DNA of 64,000 nucleotides. It comes from JAIVJZ01 sp036386515 (GTDB taxonomy: Bacteria; Acidobacteriota; Blastocatellia; Pyrinomonadales; Pyrinomonadaceae). The translations under genes were made by a program, and so were the position numbers. The DNA is taken from contig DASVVO010000102.1 in the NCBI GenBank assembly GCA_036386515.1, positions 1 through 64,000 on the forward strand. The letters are read 5' to 3'. Under the pieces are notes generated by a model. That model did no database searches and was not told the origin of the DNA. It worked only from the letters and a program-made list of their open reading frames with translations. Below, one piece after another: positions 43,806-52,067 of this stretch (position 1 is its first letter; each line of letters starts with the position of its first letter).

Positions 43806-44804
43806 CTATCCGAAAATTCTGTTCCAGAAGGACGAGCCGCTGGAAATCTCTTCGAGGGCTTCGGCCAGTTCGCGGTCGTCGTTGGTTTCCAGGGCCACGT
43901 CGGCCATCGAGATGATGCCGCGCAGCGTCCTGTCCTGATCCACGATGGGAATACGGCGCACCTGCTTGTCGCCCATCTTGCGGATGGCTTCGATGACGCG
44001 GTCGTTCGGGTGCGCGGTATGCACCTCTTCGGTCATGATCTCTTCGGCGCGCATGGTGCGCGGGTCGCGCCCCTCGGCGATGGCGCGCACCACGATGTCG
44101 CGATCCGTGATCAAACCGACGAGCCGCCCGTTGCCGTGGATCGTGGCGTTCACGCGGCGCGCTTCGGGACTCGTCGCCGCCGCTGTCGCCGCGTCTGCAT
44201 CCGTCGCGCCCGCGTCGCCCACGGGTCGCGCGTTGCCGGACGTGTCCGTGCGATCCACCACGGGAATGACGCCCGTGTCCTCGTTCTTCATCAAGCGCGC
44301 GACATCTTCGAGGGTCGTGTCGCGCGTGGCGACCGTCACGTCGCGCGTCATGATGTCGCGGCAGCGAACATGCGAGCGCGTCGCGCCGCGCCGCCCCTCG
44401 CCGCGACCCCGGCCGCCGCCGCCACCGCCGCCGCCGCGTCGCCCACGGAAAAAGTCTCTGCCCTCTTCAAAGATGGAACGCCCTTCGCGCTCGTCGTCTT
44501 CATAACGGCGCGGGCGTTCTTCGTAGAAGTCGCGGCCGGAAACGTCGCCGCCGCGCCGCGCGCTGTAAGCGTCCGTGCGCTCGCGCTCGTCGCGGTAATC
44601 GTCGCGCTCGCCGCCGCCGCCGTAGCCGCTCGTCCTCCTGCGCCCGTAATCGTCGTAGAGGTCGCGGCCGGAAGCGTCGTCGCCGCCACTGCGTTCGCCG
44701 CCGTAGCCGCCGCGCTCGCCGCGTGCTTCGTCGTAGTCGCCGCGCCGCGCCCGCTGACGGTCTCCGTAAAAATCATCGTCCCGGTCATCACGGTATCTCG
44801 ACAT
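43806..44804 (-). CDS. CBS-domain protein with Arg/Asp/Gly-rich N-terminus
   Basis: This 332-residue protein starts MSRYRDDRDDDFYGD, with CAGGAGGAGA upstream on the minus strand; the longer frame adds no credible sequence. Residues about 1-155 are low complexity, rich in Arg, Asp, Gly and Tyr, and resemble intrinsically disordered condensate-forming regions. A CBS pair follows: CRDIMTRDVTVATRDTTLED to about residue 225 and RTMRAEEIMTEEVHTAHPND to about 320, with an Ala/Asp insert between strands. CBS pairs bind adenine nucleotides and regulate partners. The target is unknown. Confidence 0.85.
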   Translation of the reverse strand: MSRYRDDRDDDFYGDRQRARRGDYDEARGERGGYGGERSGGDDASGRDLYDDYGRRRTSGYGGGGERDDYRDERERTDAYSARRGGDVSGRDFYEERPRRYEDDEREGRSIFEEGRDFFRGRRGGGGGGGGRGRGEGRRGATRSHVRCRDIMTRDVTVATRDTTLEDVARLMKNEDTGVIPVVDRTDTSGNARPVGDAGATDADAATAAATSPEARRVNATIHGNGRLVGLITDRDIVVRAIAEGRDPRTMRAEEIMTEEVHTAHPNDRVIEAIRKMGDKQVRRIPIVDQDRTLRGIISMADVALETNDDRELAEALEEISSGSSFWNRIFG

Positions 44805-45004
44805 GATCTCCTCCTGAAATATCTGCAAAGATAAAACTGCGACCGCCGCCGCCGCCGCGCGACCCGAACCTAGCGAGCACGGCTCGTGCGACAACTCGCC
44901 CGCAGACGGCGCACGCCCCGACGCCCGACCACGCGCCGCGCACTCTTTTTCCGCTTCCGAGGGGAACGCTCGCGATTATAAAAGGTGTGGGGCGAAAGGC
45001 GAAA

Positions 45005-45054
45005 GGCGAAAGTGAAGAATCCAGGGCTGGCGCGCCCCGCTCTTCACTTTCGCC
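45005..45054. repeat. Purine-run hairpin
   Basis: GGCGAAAGTGAAGA (45005-45018) and TCTTCACTTTCGCC (45041-45054) are perfect complements. It follows the SIMPL gene on the minus strand; terminator function is likely. Confidence 0.75.
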
Positions 45055-45082
45055 CTTTACACTTTCTACCCCGTTTACCCGT

Positions 45083-45871
45083 TTACCGCTCCATGACGAT
45101 CTCGGCGACGAGTTGCACCTGAGCGCGTATGTCGAGCGTGCCGATCTCGACGGGCGTGGCCTGCGCCTCCATCGCCTTCGACGCGATCCCGCCGCGCATC
45201 ATCGCCCGCGTGTCGTAAATCGGCACGGGACGCCCCGCGCTCGCCTCCTGCACTTCGACGATGCGCCCCACGCGCCCGCCGAGCGCAACGGCCATCACCT
45301 GCGCCTTGCGTAGAGCCTCGCGCGTGGCCGCGGCCAGAGCCTGGTCGCGCGCCGGTTCGTCGCGGCGCAAGGTGAAGGAGAGGTTGTCTATGTTGTTCGC
45401 GCCGGCGGCCGTCGCCGCGTCGATCACGGTGCCGACCTTCGAGAGGTCGCCGAGCGTCACCGTCACGGTGTTGCGCGCCTCGTAACTGCGGATGAGCGGC
45501 GTCTGGTTCTCGCGGTAGGTATACTGCGGCTGCAAACTATAGCCGCTCGTCTCGACCTCCGCGCCCGTGCCCGCCGCGGCTTTCAGCGCGCGCACCATCG
45601 CGTCGCTCCGGCGCGCGTTCTCCTGCTGCGCCGCGAGCGCGGTCTGCGCCTGCGTCACCACGGCGACGGCGATCGTCGCCGTGTCGGGTCGCGCCTGCAC
45701 CATCGCGTCGCCCGAGACGAGCACGCGCGTCGCCCCGGTTGTTGCCGCCGCCGCGCCCGTCCGCCCGGTCTGGCCGCTCCCCGCCGCCGCCTCTTGCGCC
45801 GCCGCCTGCACGACGAACAGCAAACTCAACACGGCGACGCTCGCCGCCGACATCAATCTACTTCTGCTCAT
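45083..45871 (-). CDS. SIMPL domain-containing exported protein (DUF541)
   Basis: This 262-residue protein has a signal peptide (SAASVAVLSLLFVVQAAAQ). The SIMPL domain is recognised by VLVSGDAMVQARPDTATIAV, then SYEARNTVTVTLGDLSKVGT and AGANNIDNLSFTLRRDE. Family members (for example YggE) are periplasmic proteins linked to oxidative stress and channel formation; the mechanism is uncertain. The start at 45871 has GGAGAGAAC upstream; an upstream in-frame start would disrupt the signal. It is divergent from the Rieske gene. Confidence 0.9.
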   Translation of the reverse strand: MSRSRLMSAASVAVLSLLFVVQAAAQEAAAGSGQTGRTGAAAATTGATRVLVSGDAMVQARPDTATIAVAVVTQAQTALAAQQENARRSDAMVRALKAAAGTGAEVETSGYSLQPQYTYRENQTPLIRSYEARNTVTVTLGDLSKVGTVIDAATAAGANNIDNLSFTLRRDEPARDQALAAATREALRKAQVMAVALGGRVGRIVEVQEASAGRPVPIYDTRAMMRGGIASKAMEAQATPVEIGTLDIRAQVQLVAEIVMER

Positions 45872-46063
45872 GTTCTCTCCGTTTCCTTTCCAGCATTTTC
45901 GTCTCCGGCGCGCGAGAGCGGCATCGCCCGACGGCGAGAGAGTACCGCCGGGCAAGACGCGCAAACAACTCTCTTTCGCGCCCGCCCCGTCAGAACGCGC
46001 GGCCGTCCGAACCTTGCGCGCTTTGCCTAACGGCCGACCATTTTGTTACGCTCTCCGCCTGTC

Positions 46064-46420
46064 ATGCAAACCTTCGATTCCAGGTATCAAAACTTCAAAC
46101 GCCCGGCGCGCACGGGCGAGGTCGTCACGGTCGGCCGCGTCGAAGACGTGCCGCCGGGTCGCGGCGCGACCGTCGAACTCACGAGCGGCGCGGAACTCGC
46201 CCTCTACAACGTCGAAGGCCGCTTCTACGCCGTCGAAAATTTCTGCCCACACAGGGGCGCGCCCCTCGCCGACGGCAATCTCTGCGGCGCGTCCGTCGAA
46301 TGCGATTGGCACGGGTGGCGTTTCGATCTCGCCACCGGCGCGTGCCTCAATCGCCCCGCCGACCGCATCGAAGCCTACGAAGTCCGCATCGAAGACGGCT
46401 GGATCAAAATCCTCGTCTGA
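46064..46420 (+). CDS. Rieske [2Fe-2S] ferredoxin-like protein
   Basis: This 118-residue soluble Rieske protein binds a [2Fe-2S] cluster through FCPHRGAPLADG and CDWHGWRFDL, the paired CxH and CxxH motifs. It has no membrane segment, unlike the cytochrome bc1 Rieske. It probably serves as electron carrier to an oxygenase or resembles NirD-like subunits, but no oxygenase lies nearby. ATG 46064 is chosen; a TTG at 46043 is possible. No Shine-Dalgarno is evident. A hairpin follows. Confidence 0.9.
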   Translation: MQTFDSRYQNFKRPARTGEVVTVGRVEDVPPGRGATVELTSGAELALYNVEGRFYAVENFCPHRGAPLADGNLCGASVECDWHGWRFDLATGACLNRPADRIEAYEVRIEDGWIKILV

Positions 46421-46457
46421 ACCGTTGAGCACGTAAATTATCGAGCTTGCATGGAGC

Positions 46458-46505
46458 AAGGCCGCGCGCAAATGTTCCCGGTGAACCACTCTAGCGCGCG
46501 GCCTT
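46458..46505. terminator. Hairpin after the Rieske gene
   Basis: AAGGCCGCGCGC (46458-46469) pairs perfectly with GCGCGCGGCCTT (46494-46505). It is a terminator-like stem with a 24-base loop and no T run. Confidence 0.6.
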
Positions 46506-46563
46506 CCGCCATTGCTGCGATATAGCGAAACTCTTATACATGAGCGGGCGACGGAGAATGTTC

Positions 46564-46899
46564 CTATCTGCGCGGGTCGCTCAAACCCTTCTTGCCACGC
46601 GCCCCACTCTTGCGCCTGATTCCTTCGTGCTTGGTTGGACTAGGCAACTTGTCGGGCAAGTCAAGTTCATCATCAATCAACACATCTACCCACACGCCGG
46701 CGGACTGCGCGTATTTCAATAATGCATGCAGTGGCGGCTCGCGTTCTCCCCGCTCATAGCTCGAAATGTTGTTGCGATAGAGGTCTTCGGTAAGTCCGAG
46801 ATGTTCAAGCATCCCATTTTGTGAGAGGTTAAGCGCGAGGCGAATATTAAGAAGTTTTTCGGCCAGCCGCTCTTGCTTACGTCGCCCAGACCTTCCCAT
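46564..46899 (-). CDS. Small XRE-type HTH protein, copy C second gene
   Basis: This 111-residue member of the HTH family has LNIRLALNLSQNGMLEHLGL and NISSYERGEREPPLHALLKY, then the shared tail VDVLIDDELDLPDKLPSPTK. Its Shine-Dalgarno lies in a hairpin at 46900-46915 (stem CGGGAG/CTCCTG, loop GAAT on the minus strand). It follows the HTH gene at 46999 on the same strand after about 100 bp. The intervening and downstream regions share the phrase GCGACGGAGAATGTTCCTAT, so the two genes arose by tandem duplication. Confidence 0.88.
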   Translation of the reverse strand: MGRSGRRKQERLAEKLLNIRLALNLSQNGMLEHLGLTEDLYRNNISSYERGEREPPLHALLKYAQSAGVWVDVLIDDELDLPDKLPSPTKHEGIRRKSGARGKKGLSDPRR

Positions 46900-46998
46900 C
46901 AGGAGATTCCTCCCGACGGAAAACCAACATAGAGCAGAGTGTATGGCGAAACTTCCATCATGAACTGGCGACGGAGAATGTTCCTATTTACGCGCCGC

Positions 46999-47316
46999 TC
47001 AACGCTTCTTGCCTAGCGCGCCAGCGTTGCGCCTGATTCCTTCATGCCTCACCGCGCCGGGAATCTTATCGGGCAAGTCGAACTCATCATCAATCAGATC
47101 ATCCACGTAGACGCCCGCCGCGCGTGCATATTCCAAGAGGACAGGTAAAGGGGGCACGCGCGTCCCAAGTTCATATTGCGAGACGTTGCTACGGAACAAC
47201 TCTTCGCCGAATCCTAAACGCTCAAGCATGCCGTTTTGAGATAAACCCAATTCCAAGCGAATACGAAGCAGCTTTTCACCTAACCGTGCAGCCTTAGTGC
47301 GGGAGGAGTTTCCCAT
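46999..47316 (-). CDS. Small XRE-type HTH protein, copy C first gene
   Basis: This 105-residue protein carries the HTH at LLRIRLELGLSQNGMLERLG to NVSQYELGTRVPPLPVLLEY, and the group-specific tail VDDLIDDEFDLPDKIPGAVR. It is transcribed away from the receiver gene at 47578, with boxes and a palindrome between. The Shine-Dalgarno is held in the hairpin 47317-47332. Function is inferred as local transcription control. Confidence 0.88.
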   Translation of the reverse strand: MGNSSRTKAARLGEKLLRIRLELGLSQNGMLERLGFGEELFRSNVSQYELGTRVPPLPVLLEYARAAGVYVDDLIDDEFDLPDKIPGAVRHEGIRRNAGALGKKR

Positions 47317-47332
47317 CAGGAGATACCTCCCG
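47317..47332 (-). promoter_or_regulatory. Hairpin holding the Shine-Dalgarno sequence, copy C
   Basis: On the minus strand CGGGAG-GTAT-CTCCTG ends directly at the ATG. One A-U pair of copy A is a G-U pair here, so pairing is kept despite the base change. Confidence 0.65.
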
Positions 47333-47362
47333 ACGGAAAACCGACCTTGACATTAATCTTCT

Positions 47363-47386
47363 CGCTAGATACGATGGTATCTAGCG
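47363..47386. promoter_or_regulatory. Palindrome upstream of HTH gene, copy C
   Basis: CGCTAGATAC, loop GATG, then GTATCTAGCG: perfect 10-bp arms. The sequence is unrelated to the palindromes of copies A and B but stands at the corresponding place. Confidence 0.65.
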
Positions 47387-47435
47387 GTGCGGCGCATTTT
47401 GTTGTCACCAAGAAAGTAGAAAGTCTCTGCTTCGT

Positions 47436-47488
47436 GGCGACGCTCATCACTCGTGAGTGGGTGAGGGTGAGCTAGACATGCGACCGTT
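47436..47488. promoter_or_regulatory. Conserved boxes between receiver and HTH genes, copy C
   Basis: On the minus strand box 2 reads CGAGTGATGAGCGTCGCC (47453-47436) and box 1 reads AACGGTCGCATGTCTAGCTC (from 47488). They match copies A and B with few changes, and homology continues toward the receiver as CGCATCTTACCAGAGCA. Confidence 0.72.
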
Positions 47489-47577
47489 GCAGTGGTTTTC
47501 AAAGATAGACCGCGCGCATCTTACCAGAGCACGCCCCGCTTCCGTATCCTTTTTCTCACCGGAGGAGCACTAACGCC

Positions 47578-47964
47578 ATGCAGCCGCGCCCCGCCCTCAT
47601 CCTCTTCGTCGCGCATAACCACACGCTACGGACGCTCGTCCGCGATGTCTTGGAGTTTGCCGGGTGGTACGTTAAGGAGGCCGACGCTATCTACGCCCGC
47701 GCCATGCTGGAGCAAGGCGAGCGCTTCGACCTGCTCATCATTGACCACGATGCGCGCTATTATAGCGGGCTGGAACTGACGCGCCGCCTGCGCCTGATGC
47801 CGCACCGGAAAGAGACGCCGATCATCCTGCTCTCGCTCGAAGACCTCGAAGCGGAAGCGCGCGAGGCGGGCGCGGATGCGTTCCTGCGCAAGCCGAACAA
47901 CCTGATCGAGTTGGTGGATACGATCCATCGCCTGTTGAGCGAGTCACACCGGATCAAAGTCTGA
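47578..47964 (+). CDS. Single-domain receiver of module copy C, degenerate metal site
   Basis: This lone receiver has 128 residues. Phospho-acceptor D56 (LIIDHDARYYSG) and Lys 105 (FLRKP) are kept. The acidic pair that binds Mg reads A12-H13 (LFVAHNH) where copy B has Glu-Asp, so normal phosphorylation is doubtful and it may be a pseudo-receiver. It lacks the MDID-PCRS extension of copies A and B and instead has CGGAGGAG 10 bases before its ATG. It is divergent from the HTH gene at 46999 and followed by a terminator. Confidence 0.88.
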   Translation: MQPRPALILFVAHNHTLRTLVRDVLEFAGWYVKEADAIYARAMLEQGERFDLLIIDHDARYYSGLELTRRLRLMPHRKETPIILLSLEDLEAEAREAGADAFLRKPNNLIELVDTIHRLLSESHRIKV

Positions 47965-47974
47965 AACAGAGGCT

Positions 47975-48009
47975 GCCCGGCTAGTTCTTCGTCGCAGAAC
48001 TAGCCGGGC
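47975..48009. terminator. Terminator hairpin between convergent genes
   Basis: GCCCGGCTAGTTCT (47975-47988) pairs perfectly with 47996-48009 around a 7-base loop. It lies between the receiver and ferredoxin genes. Confidence 0.8.
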
Positions 48010-48045
48010 GGCCTTTGGTAAATTTATCGAGTTGGAAGGTAGCTC

Positions 48046-48276
48046 TTAACCGTTGTCGCCGATGGCTTCGACGGGACATTCCGCGCGGACGCGTTCGCAC
48101 TCTTCGCGCTCCGCTTCCGTCTCCGGCTGCTTGTAGACGAATGAGTAGCCGCCCTTGTCGTTGCGCTTGAAGTTCTCGTGCGCGCTGTCGCGGCAGACAT
48201 CACAGTCTATACAGTTCGCGTCTACGTAATATCCGCCCGGCGCGTTCTCCGGGAAACGTTCATTCGGGTCTGCCAA
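48046..48276 (-). CDS. Small ferredoxin
   Basis: This 76-residue electron carrier has CIDCDVCRDSA (CxxCxxC) and a distant CP in AECPVEAIGDNG, binding one [4Fe-4S] (or [3Fe-4S]) cluster as in monocluster ferredoxins. A long acidic helix PETEAEREECERVRAE lies between. It could serve the 2-oxoacid:ferredoxin oxidoreductase at 34.5-38.2 kb (inference). It lies downstream of nadA on the same strand, after an inverted repeat that probably stops read-through. Confidence 0.9.
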   Translation of the reverse strand: MADPNERFPENAPGGYYVDANCIDCDVCRDSAHENFKRNDKGGYSFVYKQPETEAEREECERVRAECPVEAIGDNG

Positions 48277-48290
48277 CGCCTTCTCCTTAA

Positions 48291-48365
48291 AAAAGGCCGC
48301 GCCTCGTCAATCGTTAATAGAAGAAATCAGTTTTCTCTACTCACGATTGACGAGGCGCGGCTTTT
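48291..48365. terminator. Inverted repeat between nadA and the ferredoxin gene
   Basis: GGCCGCGCCTCGTCAATCGT (48295-48314) matches the complement of 48343-48365 with one bulged base. The right side ends GGCTTTT and the left is preceded by A6, so T runs flank the stem on both strands. Confidence 0.75.
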
Positions 48366-48369
48366 AAAT

Positions 48370-49479
48370 TTACTTGATCGCCAGCATCCTATCGAGGGCG
48401 ACGCGCGCCAGGCGTGCGGTCTCTTCCGGCACGACGATCTGGTTGGGCACAACGCCCGCGAGCAGGGATTCCAAGACCCACGCGAGATTCTGCGGCGCGA
48501 TGCGATACATCGTGGCGCACATACAGAGGTCGGGCGCGAGCAGGCGGATGTGCTTGTCGGGGAAACGTTCGACGAGGCGGTTGACCAGGTTCACTTCCGT
48601 GCCGATAGCCCACGAAGAACCGGCGGGCGCGTCTTCGAGCGTCTTGATGATGAACTCGGTCGAGCCGTTCAGGTCGGACTTCTCCACCACCTCGCGCACG
48701 CATTCCGGGTGGACGAGCACGCGGATGCCCGGCGTATCTCGCCGCACCTGATCCACGTGCCACGCGCGGAAACGACCATGCACCGAGCAATGGCCTTTCC
48801 AGAGAATGAGACGCGCGCCGCGCAGGGCTTCGACCGTGTTGCCGCCGAGTTCCTGAAACGGATCCCAGACGACCATCTGTTCGAGCGGGATGCCGAACTT
48901 GACGCCCGTGTTGCGCCCCAGGTGTTGATCGGGGAAGAAAAACAGCTTGTCGGCCGCGCGCAAACTCTGATCAAAGAGCGGCACGGCATTCGACGAGGTG
49001 CAGACCACGCCATCGTGCTTGCCGCAGAAGGCTTTGATGGCGGCGGTCGAGTTCATGTACGTGATCGGCATCACGCGGAAGTCTGCGAGGATGCCCGCGG
49101 CGGCGAGTTGATCCCAGGCGTCTTCGACCTGTTCGGCCGAAGCCATGTCGGCCATCGAACAGCCCGCGCCGAGGTCTGGCAAAATAACTTTCTGGTGCGG
49201 CGCGGAAAGAATGTCGGCCGATTCGGCCATGAAATGCACGCCGCAGAAGACGATGAACTCCGCGCTGTCGCGTTCCGCGCCGAGTTTCGAGAGCTTGAAG
49301 GAGTCGCCGGTCACGTCCGCGTGAACGATCACGTCGTCGCGCTGATAGTGATGGCCGAGGATGACGAGCCGAGACCCGAGTTCGGCACGCGCCGCCTCGA
49401 TGCGCGCGTGCAACTCCGCATCCGATAGCCCGAAGTAGTCTTCCAGGACAGGCGCGTTCGTTAAAGTCGCCACAGTCAT
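48370..49479 (-). CDS. nadA: Quinolinate synthase A
   Basis: This 369-residue [4Fe-4S] enzyme condenses iminoaspartate with dihydroxyacetone phosphate to quinolinate for NAD. The three cluster cysteines are visible in FCGVHFMAESADILS (about residue 81), VVCTSSNAV (about 158) and LCMCATMYRI (about 318). ILGHHYQRDDV and GCSMADMASAEQV are other family signatures. NadB and NadC are not in the window. It is preceded by a plain intergenic region and followed by an inverted repeat. Confidence 0.96.
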   Translation of the reverse strand: MTVATLTNAPVLEDYFGLSDAELHARIEAARAELGSRLVILGHHYQRDDVIVHADVTGDSFKLSKLGAERDSAEFIVFCGVHFMAESADILSAPHQKVILPDLGAGCSMADMASAEQVEDAWDQLAAAGILADFRVMPITYMNSTAAIKAFCGKHDGVVCTSSNAVPLFDQSLRAADKLFFFPDQHLGRNTGVKFGIPLEQMVVWDPFQELGGNTVEALRGARLILWKGHCSVHGRFRAWHVDQVRRDTPGIRVLVHPECVREVVEKSDLNGSTEFIIKTLEDAPAGSSWAIGTEVNLVNRLVERFPDKHIRLLAPDLCMCATMYRIAPQNLAWVLESLLAGVVPNQIVVPEETARLARVALDRMLAIK

Positions 49480-49683
49480 GCTTCGTCCTCCCTCAAGCGG
49501 CCTTCACCCGCACAGGCGCGGCCGCTGCCCATCGCCGCAAACGAAAACTATCTCACTTCGAGAAATATTGCGCAAGCGGCCGTTAAACCCCACTTCCGCC
49601 GCCCGCCCACCCCCCTCAAACCGAACGATGCGGGCAAATATTTAGATGCAAATCAAAGGCGCGCAGATGTGTGAGGCGAAGCG

Positions 49684-49857
49684 CGGGGAAGGGGCAAAGG
49701 GGAAGGGGAAGGGGTAAAGGGGAAAGGGGGAAGGGGTAAAGGGGAAAGGTCGAAGAAAGCAGCGCACGATGGACGCGCCTCTTTTCTTTTCCTTTACCCT
49801 TTACCCTTTACCCCTTCCCCCTTCCCCCTTACCCTTTGTCCCTTTTGCCCTTCCCCA
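49684..49857. repeat. Long purine-run inverted repeat after fumC
   Basis: GGGGAAAGG and GGGGTAAAGG units (49684-49750) are answered by CCTTTACCC and CCCCTTCC units (49791-49857). It is the longest copy of this family here. The remaining 49480-49683 stretch holds no gene. Confidence 0.8.
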
Positions 49858-49863
49858 ACGTTT

Positions 49864-51306
49864 CTAAGGGTGCGTCATCTCTTCCGGCTTGACGTATTCG
49901 TCGAACTGCTCGCCGGTCAGGAAGCCGAGAGCGACGGCCGACTCGCGCAGGGAGATGCCGCGCTTGTGCGCGTGCTTGGCGACTTGCGCGGCCTTGTCGT
50001 AGCCGATGTAGGGGTTGAGCGCGGTGACGAGCATGAGCGAATTGTTGAGGTGCGCCGCGATCTGTTCGCGGTTGAGTTCTATTCCGGCGACGCAGTAGTC
50101 TACGAAGCCGTGGCAGGCGTCGGTGATGAGGCGGATCGAGTGGAGCAAATTGTGGATCATCACCGGGTTGAAGACGTTCAACTCGAAGTTGCCCTGTGAA
50201 CCGGCGAAGCCGATGGCGGCATCGTTGCCGAAGACCTGCACGGCCACCATCGTCATCGCTTCCGATTGCGTGGGGTTGACCTTGCCGGGCATGATCGAGG
50301 AGCCGGGTTCGTTCTCCGGCAGGATGAGTTCGCCGAAACCGGCGCGCGGCCCGGAGGCGAGCCAGCGGATGTCGTTGGCGATCTTCATCAAAGACCCGGC
50401 GAGCGTCTTGAGCGCGCCGCTGGCGAAGACCATCTCGTCGTGCGCCGAGAGAGCCGCGAACTTGTTCGGGTGCGACTTGAAAGGCAGCCCCGTCAACTCC
50501 GCGATCTTCGCGGCGGCGCGTTCGGCGAATTCGGGATGCGCGTTGAGTCCGGTGCCGACCGCCGTGCCGCCGATGGCGAGATCGTAGAGGCCGGGCAAGA
50601 CCAGGCGCAGGCGTTCGATGTCGCGCTCGACGAGGCTCGCCCAACCGGAAAACTCCTGCCCCACCGTCAAGGGCGTCGCGTCCTGCAAGTGCGTGCGCCC
50701 GATCTTCACCACCACGGCATACTCCGTCGCCTTCGCCTCGATCGCCGCCTGCAACCGCCCGACTTCGGGGATGAGCTTATTCATGCGCTCGGCGGCGGCG
50801 ATGTGCATGGCGGTGGGGAAGGTATCGTTCGACGACTGCGACATGTTGACGTGGTCGTTCGGGTGAACCGGCTCCTTGCTGCCCATCCGGCCGCCCGCGA
50901 GTTCGATGGCGCGGTTGGAGATCACCTCGTTGGCGTTCATGTTGGTCTGCGTGCCGCTGCCCGTCTGCCACACGCGCAAGGGGAAATGCTCGTCGAGCGT
51001 CCCCGCGATCACTTCGTCGCAGGCGGCCGAGATCAGGCGCGCCTTGTCGGCGGGCAGCTTGCCGAGGTCTTCGTTGACGAGCGCGGCGGCTTTCTTCAGC
51101 AGGCCGAGCGCGCGGATCATCTCGCGCGGCATCGTGTCGAAGCCAATGTTGAAATGAATCAACGAACGCTGCGTCTGCGCGCCGTAATACCTATCGGCCG
51201 GAACCTCGATCTCCCCCATCGAATCGCGCTCGACGCGCGTTCCCGCCGCCGTCGCCGCCGTCCTCGCGTTGCCCTTCTCGCTCATTCCCGTCGCTTCCTG
51301 TGACAT
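49864..51306 (-). CDS. fumC: Class II fumarate hydratase
   Basis: This 480-residue enzyme interconverts fumarate and malate in the TCA cycle. The signature GSSIMPGKVNPTQ (about residue 335), the early ADRYYGAQTQRSLIHF and PVHPNDHVNMSQSSNDTFPT match FumC, with the active-site His in the last segment and the Ser in the first. The N-terminal 30 residues are variable, so translation may begin at the Met before GEIEVPADR. It stands alone between two inverted repeats. Confidence 0.95.
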   Translation of the reverse strand: MSQEATGMSEKGNARTAATAAGTRVERDSMGEIEVPADRYYGAQTQRSLIHFNIGFDTMPREMIRALGLLKKAAALVNEDLGKLPADKARLISAACDEVIAGTLDEHFPLRVWQTGSGTQTNMNANEVISNRAIELAGGRMGSKEPVHPNDHVNMSQSSNDTFPTAMHIAAAERMNKLIPEVGRLQAAIEAKATEYAVVVKIGRTHLQDATPLTVGQEFSGWASLVERDIERLRLVLPGLYDLAIGGTAVGTGLNAHPEFAERAAAKIAELTGLPFKSHPNKFAALSAHDEMVFASGALKTLAGSLMKIANDIRWLASGPRAGFGELILPENEPGSSIMPGKVNPTQSEAMTMVAVQVFGNDAAIGFAGSQGNFELNVFNPVMIHNLLHSIRLITDACHGFVDYCVAGIELNREQIAAHLNNSLMLVTALNPYIGYDKAAQVAKHAHKRGISLRESAVALGFLTGEQFDEYVKPEEMTHP

Positions 51307-51442
51307 AAAACACGCCCCCGTCCTTCGACGCTCAAGCAGGCTCTCCCGTAGTTAATACGCCCCCGCGCGGGACAGCCTCACCTGAAATATTTATATGAAC
51401 AACGAGATGCGATTGTACAACGGGAAAAGGTGAAGCGGTAAA

Positions 51443-51506
51443 GGGATGAGGGATGAATCAGGAAAAGCATTCAATCGCTTGAACGCTTTCATTCATCCCT
51501 CATCCC
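51443..51506. repeat. GGGATGAG-type inverted repeat
   Basis: GGGATGAGGGATGAAT (51443-51458) and ATTCATCCCTCATCCC (51491-51506) are perfect 16-bp complements. The right arm abuts the stop codon of the receiver gene on the minus strand. Confidence 0.8.
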
Positions 51507-51923
51507 TCATCCCTTCATCAGCCCGCGTGCGATGTCCATTAAGCGGAACAGGTCGTGCGGCTTCCTGAGAAACTCGTCGCCCGCCTCCTTCGCTTCTCGC
51601 TCACAATCCTCTATCGAAAACAAGATGATCGGCAGCGACTCCCGGTGCGCGAGCGTGCGCGCGTAGGTCACCACGGCCAGCCCTGAAGTATCGCGCAGTT
51701 CGTTATCAACCACCAACAAGGCGAAGCGTTGCTCGTGGCGCAGGAAGGTCTGTGCGATGGAGCCGTTCTCCGCGCGCCAGACGTGCCACCCGGCGAGGTC
51801 GAACAGGTCGGTCACGAGTTTGGAGAGCAACGCGTTGTCCTCGACGTAGAGGACGGCCGGTTGAATCACGGTGCTTCTCCACGGTACGCGTAAACTGCGG
51901 CAGGGGTCGATGTCCATGAGCAT
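51507..51923 (-). CDS. Single-domain receiver of module copy B
   Basis: This 138-residue receiver closely resembles the one at 38245, including the MDID-PCRS N-terminal extension. The acidic pair E28-D29 (YVEDN), D73 (VVDNELRDTSG) and Lys 121 are intact, so it is the copy most likely to be phosphorylated. One residue is deleted before FLRKP (AGDEF against AGADEF). It is divergent from two HTH genes, with conserved boxes between. No Shine-Dalgarno is evident. Recent duplication with copy A is clear from sequence extending through the intergenic region. Confidence 0.88.
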   Translation of the reverse strand: MLMDIDPCRSLRVPWRSTVIQPAVLYVEDNALLSKLVTDLFDLAGWHVWRAENGSIAQTFLRHEQRFALLVVDNELRDTSGLAVVTYARTLAHRESLPIILFSIEDCEREAKEAGDEFLRKPHDLFRLMDIARGLMKG

Positions 51924-51966
51924 GAGGTTCTGTTAAGATGCGTACTGTTCTGTGGTTGAAAATCCG

Positions 51967-52019
51967 CGACGGTCGCATGCGTAGCTCACCTCAACCTCAA
52001 AGGAGTAATGAGCATCGCC
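51967..52019. promoter_or_regulatory. Conserved boxes between receiver and HTH genes, copy B
   Basis: Box 1 (51967-51999) is identical to that of copy A. Box 2 (52001-52019) reads AGGAGTAATGAGCATCGCC. Homology to copy A continues through GGCAGGCCAACTCTCTCGGC and stops before the palindrome. Confidence 0.75.
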
Positions 52020-52067
52020 GTTGAGTCTGGCAGGCCAACTCTCTCGGCGAACTGGTTACGCAATCAC

